This document shows positions 57,538 to 64,000 of a stretch of 64,000 bases of DNA, in pieces. Origin of the DNA: Corallium rubrum (Eukaryota > Cnidaria > Anthozoa > Scleralcyonacea > Coralliidae); contig OZ036007.1 of NCBI GenBank assembly GCA_964035015.1, forward strand, positions 1,313,899 to 1,377,898, in the 5' to 3' direction. Every line of letters begins with the position of its first letter. Within the stretch, counting starts at the first letter, position 1. A program made the position numbers and the translations under genes. A model generated the notes under the pieces. It made no database searches and was not told the origin of the DNA. It was given only the letters and a program-made list of their open reading frames with translations.

Positions 57538-57952
57538 GTGTTAGTCCACAGTTGGTGTGAATGTATATATGAGAAGCGTGTGTGTGGTGCGTGGCGTGTT
57601 GTTTGTGTGCAGTCGTCTGTACGTTAGTCGTAGTTCATATTACAATTGGTGTGGTTTAGCTATTACATAATAAAAATTTCTTACGGTGTCTACATGTTGA
57701 AATCAGTTCATTTCTCTTGTTAAGAGAACTCAGTTTTGGGTGGCAGATTATTACGAACTTCTCGTGTAAGCACAAATTGCACTTTTTTGTCTTACTGGAA
57801 TATGGTTGGCACTTCTTGATAATTTTCCATTTGATTGAGTAGCGCGCGTTCGATTCTTTCAGCGACCAAATGTGTTTACTGAGTTCGGTAGCGTTCTTAG
57901 TTTTTTCGTTACGGAAAGAGCTAGTGTGGTTTAGGTATCTTGTCTTAAATGC

Positions 57953-58900
57953 GTGAACTTCTTAGATATCACTTTCGACCTCAGATCCGAAACCTTCAAA
58001 CCCTACAACAAACCAGGCAACATTCCCCAGTATGTCCACGTCCATAGCAACCACCCACCAACTATCCTACGCAGAATACCAGAAACAATCAACCAACGGC
58101 TGTCAAAAATCTCCTCTAACCAAGAATCATTCGACTCCAGCGCGCGCCCGTACCAAGAAGCTCTTAGAAAAAGCGGCTACGATCATAACCTCCGCTACGA
58201 CCCACAACCAACCCGAGCAAGACGAACCAGATCAAGAAATGTAACCTGGTATAACCCGCCGTATAACGCCAACGTCGCCACCGACATCGGGCACAAATTC
58301 CTCAAAGCAGTGCACGATTGCTTTCCAAAACATCACCCGCTAAACAAAATCTTCAACAGGAACACTCTAAAGCTTAGTTACAGCTGCATGCCGAATGTAG
58401 AAAACATCATCTCCGCGCATAATAAAGCCGTCCTTAACAAACAGATTCAAGTTAATGAAAACCAGAATAATGAATGCAACTGTCGCCAAAAAAGTGCCTG
58501 TCCACTGCAAGGAAAATGCCTAACCAAAAGCATCGTTTATCAAGCAACCGTAAAGAACATTGATAAAAACACAGAAGAAACCTACGTTGGATTAACAGAG
58601 GGGGCATTTAAGACAAGATACCTAAACCACACTAGCTCTTTCCGTAACGAAAAAACTAAGAACGCTACCGAACTCAGTAAACACATTTGGTCGCTGAAAG
58701 AATCGAACGCGCGCTACTCAATCAAATGGAAAATTATCAAGAAGTGCCAACCATATTCCAGTAAGACAAAAAAGTGCAATTTGTGCTTACACGAGAAGTT
58801 CGTAATAATCTGCCACCCAAAACTGAGTTCTCTTAACAAGAGAAATGAACTGATTTCAACATGTAGACACCGTAAGAAATTTTTATTATGTAATAGCTAA
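57953..58900 (+). CDS. PLE protein C-terminal part, family B (5'-truncated)
   Basis: About 315 codons open from the junction at 57952, with no genuine start. NFLDITFDL aligns to residue ~390 of the family-A protein, followed by HSNHPPTILRRIPETIN, TWYNPPYNANVATDIG, IFNRNTLKLSYSCMPNV, the cysteine cluster CNCRQKSACPLQGKC, IVYQATV and YVGLTEGAFKTR (GIY-YIG pair and Arg) and CNLCLHEKF. No lesions are seen. The catalytic RT core lies upstream and is absent, so this copy cannot reverse transcribe. It is clearly a sister family of 32899-37427. Confidence 0.88.
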   Translation: MNFLDITFDLRSETFKPYNKPGNIPQYVHVHSNHPPTILRRIPETINQRLSKISSNQESFDSSARPYQEALRKSGYDHNLRYDPQPTRARRTRSRNVTWYNPPYNANVATDIGHKFLKAVHDCFPKHHPLNKIFNRNTLKLSYSCMPNVENIISAHNKAVLNKQIQVNENQNNECNCRQKSACPLQGKCLTKSIVYQATVKNIDKNTEETYVGLTEGAFKTRYLNHTSSFRNEKTKNATELSKHIWSLKESNARYSIKWKIIKKCQPYSSKTKKCNLCLHEKFVIICHPKLSSLNKRNELISTCRHRKKFLLCNS

Positions 58901-59018
58901 ACCACACCAATTGTAATATGAACTACGACTAACGTACAGACGACTGCACACAAACAACACGCCACGCACCACACACACGCTTCTCATATATACATTCACA
59001 CCAACTGTGGACTAACAC

Positions 59019-59078
59019 TTTCACCTGACGAGTGTGGCAAGCACTACGCTTGCCATACGAAACAAATTTGTAGTGAAA
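59019..59078 (+). ncRNA. Hammerhead ribozyme, family B, right arm
   Basis: Stem I TTTCAC (59019-59024) with GTGAAA (59073-59078), six pairs; CTGACGA 59025-59031; stem II GTGTGGCAAGC (59032-59042) with GCTTGCCATAC (59048-59058), eleven pairs including one G-U, loop ACTAC; GAA 59059-59061; self-complementary ACAAATTTGT (59062-59071) as stem III; cleavage after A59072. All conserved core bases are present. The zero-loop palindromic stem III suggests it may fold as a dimer. Confidence 0.92.
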
Positions 59079-59116
59079 TAAAGTTCTTTATGAAGTAACT
59101 TGTGTGTGTTTTTCAT

Positions 59117-59119
<3 letters not shown>

Positions 59120-59180
<61 letters not shown>
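59120..59180. repeat. (TA)n tract between two PLE 3' ends
   Basis: About 60 bp of TA. Left neighbour is the family-B 3' end, right neighbour the family-A 3' end. Confidence 0.97.
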
Positions 59181-59183
<3 letters not shown>

Positions 59184-59197
59184 GCTTACCTCAAAAG

Positions 59198-59240
59198 TCT
59201 GCAACAGGCTGTTTCATCTAAAAAAGAATCTTCAGGCAGA
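59198..59240 (-). ncRNA. Hammerhead ribozyme, family A, third copy
   Basis: As in copies one and two, but the cleavage-position base is T instead of A, still permitted (H17 = A, C or U). Stem I TCTGC/GCAGA intact. Confidence 0.7.
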
Positions 59241-59312
59241 TGACAATTTTCGAAAACAGGGGTGCTTATATCCTTCCTGACGGAACGTGGGAGTGTGGGG
59301 GCGAAACAATAC

Positions 59313-61441
59313 ATGCATCCATGGCTTTTGTTGCGCTGTTTGCGCGGAATTTATTTCGATGACGACATTGACTGATAATTTCTGCTCTTTTGTTGAGTAA
59401 ACAATTCTTGTTTTTATCTTCAAAATATAACATTTTTCTTCTAAACATAAATTGCATCGTTTTGAACCTCCCTTGTATGAAATAGAATGTTTTAAAATTT
59501 GCCAATTAATACTAAAATCCTTATTGTTTTCTTTCAATGCCCAAATATATTTCGAAAGTTCGGTGTCGTTTGCATGCTTTTTATGCTGAAAAGATTTAGT
59601 GTGGTTGGCCAATCGCTCTTTGAATGTGGTTGAAGTCATGCCAATGTAATTCTTGATAGTGTTTGTGTTGTTTACTGTGACTGTTGCTTTCTATACTATG
59701 TCCCTAGTCATGCATTGTTTTCTAAGTGGACAATTCGTGTTTTTCCTACAATTGCAACTGCTAGTGTCCTTATCCTGTGGCATGTTATTCCTAGATATGT
59801 GTGCATTGTGTTTAGTGATTATTGACTTAACATTGTTCATGCAGCTGTAACTTACTTTGACTGCGTTTCCGTTAAAAATCGTATGGAGCTTGTGGTGTGG
59901 TGGGAAGTGCTTGTCAATTAGGTTTAGGAAATTACGTCCTATGTTTGTGATTACACTCTTGCTAAAAGGTGGGTTGAACCAAGTGATGTTGCGTTGCCTA
60001 TTCCTGCGTGGTTGCTGTGCTGTGTGTTGAGTGTAGCTAAGATCATGATCAAAGTTGCTGTGCCTAAGTGCGTTCTGATATATGGGTGCAGATTCCTGAA
60101 AAACTTGTTCATCTGATGAGAGAAGTGCAATGCGCTTGTTGATTGATGCAGGTAACTGTCTTGTGATGCTTGGTGGGTGGTTAGAGTGCTTATTTATGTA
60201 AAGTGGATCGTCATTGGGCTTCCTATAGGGCCTATAATTTCCATTGTTAAGGTCGAAAACTACATCTAAAAAGTTTACTATGCGTTAATTTGATTCGGCG
60301 GTAATTTTTAGGTCAAACTGCTCGAAAATTTTGTGGAGTTCTTTCTTTGTTTTGTCTGCTAAACGTGCTGATTTACTTTTTATAATAGCCAAACCGTCAT
60401 CTCTATATAGGCCAATAATTTCTTTGCCAAATTTCTTACTTAGGTGATTTAAAATGAAAAGGCCTACTAACTCACAAACTTCCGCGCCGTCGAAACAACC
60501 CATGGTAACGTCAAACAAACTATATTGCTATCTTTTTTTATCTATGAAATTCCGGTATTGAAAAGGAGAGATTTTCTAGAGTGTTTTATTATTGAAATAT
60601 TGTTTTCAGTTATAGTAGCCAAATTCGAAGCCCAACATAATGCTTGGTCCAATAGTTTTTCAGAAATAGACGGATAGAAATCGACAGTGTCAAACGAAAT
60701 AAAATGTCTGTCCTTATCTTTTATATTGCCAAACCACTCAATTACTTGTTTTGTATTTCTCCATTGATTTAAATTCAGTTTTTGTCTCAAATTAGAATTG
60801 ATTTTGTCCAAAATCACCTTACTTAGTTTTCCGGATTCGCTTTTAGCGGGGTTAATTAATCGGCATTTTGGATTGTTTTCGAAATTTTCTTTGTGGTCTT
60901 TTAAAGATATAAATGCTTCGCGTTTTTTCATTTTTTCAATGTTGTCGCCGATTCCTAAACTGTTCGAAATTTCTTTTAGTTCCAAATCAATTTCATCTAT
61001 AGTGTCCTCGGATCCATGCTTATATGTTTTTGTGATGTTGTCATGTAGGAGCTTGTTGTATGTGTCGAGCGGGGTTTCATAAATGTTCCTAGTTTTGTCT
61101 GCAAAAATGAAAATGTTGGGAGATGAATTAATTTTCTTTAAATCGGTAGCCAAACATTTCTGAAACTGGTTCGTATATGGCCGAAATTGTACATTTTCGA
61201 TGAGTTTTATAAGGTCGTCTTCGAAAGGTTTTATTTCCGGAATAGAAGGAGGTGTTTTGTTGGACGCAAGGCCGAAAGGGTTGTTTTGATTTTCTCTCTG
61301 TTTGTTTTTAAGAAAGAAATTGGCTTTCCATCTCATACGTTTTATTACACTTTCCACTTTTTCAATCAAATTCTTCAAATAAGCGTCCTGTGATGGTATT
61401 GGGATATTCTTTAGTGAATAGTCAAATCGAAATTGCCGCAT
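59313..61441 (-). pseudogene. PLE RT/GIY-YIG protein, disrupted (copy 3)
   Basis: N-terminal 300 residues open from ATG 61441 through FYPSISEKLL. After the shift, [14 protein letters not shown] and YRDDG are readable until the TAA. The endonuclease (IGMTSTTFKERL, CLEEKCYIL) is open until its shift. At least three disabling lesions; not functional. Confidence 0.9.
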
Positions 61442-62288
61442 TTTGAAGTTAAATAGAAATGAATAACGTAAACAAGAGTGCACAACCGATATACGGGTGC
61501 GAATATACGTGTGGGTTTTGGTCTACGAAACACCCGTATATCGGTTGTGCACTCTTGTTTACGTTATTCATTTCTATTTAACTTCAAAATGCGGCAATTT
61601 CGATTTGACTATTCACTAAAGAATATCCCAATACCATCACAGGACGCTTATTTGAAGAATTTGATTGAAAAAGTGGAAAGTGTAATAAAACGTATGAGAT
61701 GGAAAGCCAATTTCTTTCTTAAAAACAAACAGAGAGAAAATAAAAACAACCCTTTCGGCCTTGCGTCCAACAAAACACCTCCTTCTATTCCGGAAATAAA
61801 ACCTTTCGAAGACGACCTTATAAAACGCATCGAAAATATACAATTTCGGCCATATACGAACCAGTTTCAGAAATGTTTGGCTACCGATTTAAAGAAAATT
61901 AATTCATCTCCCAACATTTTCATTTTTGCAGACAAAACTAGGAACATTTATGAAACCCCACTCGACACATACAACAAGCTCCTACATGACAACATCACAA
62001 AAACATATAAGCATGGATCCAGTTTAGGAATCGGCGACAAAATTGAAAAAATGAAAAAACGCGAAGCATTTATATCTTTAAAAGACCACAAAGAAAATTT
62101 CGAAAACAATCCAAAATGCCGATTAATTAACCCGCTAAAAGCGAATCCGGAAAACTAAGTAAGGTGTTTTTGGACGAAATTAATTCTAATTTGAGACAAA
62201 AACTGAATTTAAATCAATGGAGAAATACAAAACAAGTAATTGAGTGGTTTGGCAATATAAAAGATAAGGACAGACATAGTTTTATTTC

Positions 62289-62536
62289 AAATAGTGTAAT
62301 AAAAGTAGTGGCTGCGTAGGCAGTGTTGAAACAACAATCGAAATATGGTATAGTAGGTTAGTACTGCCGAAACAGAGAACGTGAGTGGTCTAACGTTTCG
62401 AGCGAAGGCCTTTCTCTCTGACGAAGGCACTTCTCTCTGACGAAGGCCTTTCTCTCTGACGAAGGGCCTTCGCTTGAAACGTTAGACCACTCACGTTCTC
62501 TGTTTCGGCGCTACTATCCTACTATACCATATTTCG
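62289..62536. mobile_element. Short inverted PLE 3'-end element with 13-bp target duplication
   Basis: ATAGTTTTATTTC flanks it (62276-62288 and 62537-62549). Uninterrupted PLE copies have this sequence once. Arms carry CTGCCGAAACAGAGAACGTG in opposite orientations. The left arm has about 50 extra outer bases (CTGCGTAGGCAGTG). The centre holds three TTTCTCTCTGACGAAGGC-like units. Same family as 37880-38083. Confidence 0.92.
62453..62486 (+). ncRNA. Hammerhead-like motif, right arm of the insertion
   Basis: TCT, CTGACGA (62456-62462), extra A, stem II GGGC/GCTT with CTTC loop (two G-U pairs), GAA, ACGT, T, AGA. Core intact but stems are short, so activity is doubtful. Confidence 0.5.
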
Positions 62537-64000
62537 ATAGTTTTATTTCGTTTGACATTGTCGATTTCTATCCGTCTATTTCTGAAAATCTATTGGACCA
62601 AGCATTATCTTGAGCTTCGAATTTGGCTACTATAACTGAAAACAATATTTCAATAATAAAACACGCTAGAAAATCTCTCCTTTTCAATACTGGAATTTCA
62701 TGGATAAAAAAAGATTGCAATAGTTTGTTTGACGTTAGCATGGGTTGTTTCGACGGCGCGGAAGTTTGTGAGTTAGTAGCCTTTTCATTTTAAATCACCT
62801 AAGTAAGAAATTTGGCAAAGAAAGCATTGGCCTATATAGAGATGACGGTTTGGCTATTATAAAAAGTAAATCAGCACGTTTAGCAGACAAAACAAAGAAA
62901 GAACTCCACAAAATTTTCGAGCAGTTTGACCTAAAAATTACCGCCGAATCAAATTTACGCATAGTAAACTTTTTAGATGTAGTTTTCGACCTTAACAATG
63001 GAAATTATAGGCCCTATAGGAAGCCCAATGACGATCCACTTTACATAAATATGCACTCTAACCACCCACCAAGCATCACAAGACAGTTATACCTGCATCA
63101 ATCAACAAGCGCATTGCACTTCTCTTCAGGAATCTGCACCCATATATCAGAACGCACTTAGGCACAGCAACTTTGATCATGATCTTAGCTACACTCAACA
63201 CACAGCACAGCAACCACGCAGGAATAGGCAACGCAACATCACTTGGTTCAACCCACCTTTTAGCAAGAGTGTAAGCAGAAACATAGGACGTAATTTCCTA
63301 AACCTAATTGACAAGCACTTCCCACCACACCACAAGCTCCATAAGATTTTTAACAGAAACGCAGTCAAAGTAAGTTACAGCTGCATGAACAATGTTAAGT
63401 CAATAATCACTAAACACAATGCACACATATCTAGGAATAACATGCCACAGGATAAGGACACTAGCGCAGTTGCAATTGTAGGAAAAACACGAATTGTCCA
63501 CTTAGAAAACAATGCATGACTAGGGACATAGTATAGAAAGCAACAGTCACAGTAAACAACACAAACACGATCAAGAATTACATTGCATGACTTCAACCAC
63601 ATTCAAAGAGCGATTGGCCAACCACACTAAATCGTTTCAGCATAAAAAGCATGCAAACGACACCGAACTTTCGAAATATATTTGGGCATTGAAAGAAAAC
63701 AATAAGGATTTTAGTATTAATTGGCAAATTTTAAAACATTCTATTTCGTACAAGGGAGGTTCAAAACGATGTAATTTATGTTTAGAAGAAAAATGTTATA
63801 TTTTGAAAGATAAAAACAAGAATTGTTTACTCAACAAAAGAGCAGAAATTATCAGTCAATGTCGTCATCGAAATAAATTCCGCGCAAACAGCGCAATAAA
63901 AGCCATGAATGCATGTATTGTTTCGCCCCCACACTCCCACGTTCCGGCAGGAAGGATATAAGCACCCCTGTTTTCGAAAATTGTCATCTGCCTGAAGATT

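Larger units (their letters stand above)
59181..61528 (-). mobile_element. PLE family A, third copy, decayed
   Basis: Same layout as 32758-35200: short 3' end on (TA)n, hammerhead, coding region 61441-59313, 5' leader to 61528. Lesions seen: a 2-bp insertion near 60524, a nonsense change TTA-to-TAA near 60287, a 1-bp loss near 59420, plus one in-frame codon loss in HSFIS. Confidence 0.9.
61589..63910 (+). pseudogene. PLE RT/GIY-YIG protein, heavily disrupted (copy 4)
   Basis: From ATG 61589. Seen lesions: in-frame loss of about 16 residues after YKHGS; a 1-bp loss in the LINPAK region (about 62132); a 248-bp insertion in HSFISFD; a TGA in ALSWAS; a 1-bp loss in LVGLF; a deletion of about 17 bp near 63127; small indels near 63465 and 63585. 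Catalytic YRDDG and endonuclease words remain readable. Confidence 0.9.
61529..64000 (+). mobile_element. PLE family A, fourth copy, decayed, runs off the window
   Basis: Head-to-head with copy three: leader CACCCGTATATCGGTTGTGC starts right after the junction at 61528. Interrupted at 62289-62536. The window ends inside its hammerhead (CTGCCTGAAGATT at 63988-64000). Confidence 0.9.

Overview
The window is eukaryotic. It has GT-AG introns, an AATAAA polyadenylation signal, tRNA-derived SINEs, hAT-, PIF- and piggyBac-like MITEs, and many Penelope-like retroelements (PLEs). A secreted PAN-EGF-TLDc gene together with this repeat content suggests an animal, most likely an anthozoan cnidarian such as a coral or sea anemone. 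That placement is an inference from gene and repeat style only.

Layout. 1-560 is a degenerate pentanucleotide satellite. 805-1519 may hold a tiny two-exon gene (weak). 3767-16802 is the one well-supported host gene: five exons, all splice phases agreeing, 329 aa, with a signal peptide, a PAN/apple-like domain, a short EGF-like motif and a TLDc domain. Its flank and introns carry two large hexanucleotide arrays, a SINE and several MITEs.

17344-27895 is a 10.55-kb foldback element. It has almost 5-kb inverted arms built of 9-bp units (TTTATATGC and TTTACCTGC), unique tips of about 140 bp, a central tRNA-like SINE, and an exact 8- or 9-bp target-site duplication. A second, 0.8-kb foldback element with 16-17-bp units and a 9-bp duplication lies at 38579-39406.

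From 32.7 kb to the window end, PLEs dominate. A near-perfect head-to-head pair (32758-37633) encodes two intact 707-aa reverse transcriptase/GIY-YIG proteins. A second family forms a truncated head-to-head pair (57360-59119), and a decayed pair of the first family fills 59181-64000. Smaller head-to-head PLE 3'-end pairs sit at 37.9, 39.7-40.2, 48.0-48.6 and 62.3-62.5 kb. The outer end of nearly every arm carries a minimal type-I hammerhead ribozyme or its relic. I could pair the strands of at least seven by eye. Most pairs have one short arm, ending just past the ribozyme, and one longer arm; in the full-length pair the extension repeats the element's own 5' leader. Two pairs are bounded by clear target-site duplications, and for one the empty site survives in a neighbouring duplication. 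Many outer ends abut (TA)n tracts.

The rest (28-32, 40-57 kb) is repeat-derived intergenic DNA with hAT/TTAA MITEs, foldback hairpins, a RecQ-like helicase fragment and PLE endonuclease fragments. The very long open frames in the 9-bp and hexanucleotide arrays are artefacts of repeat units divisible by three.
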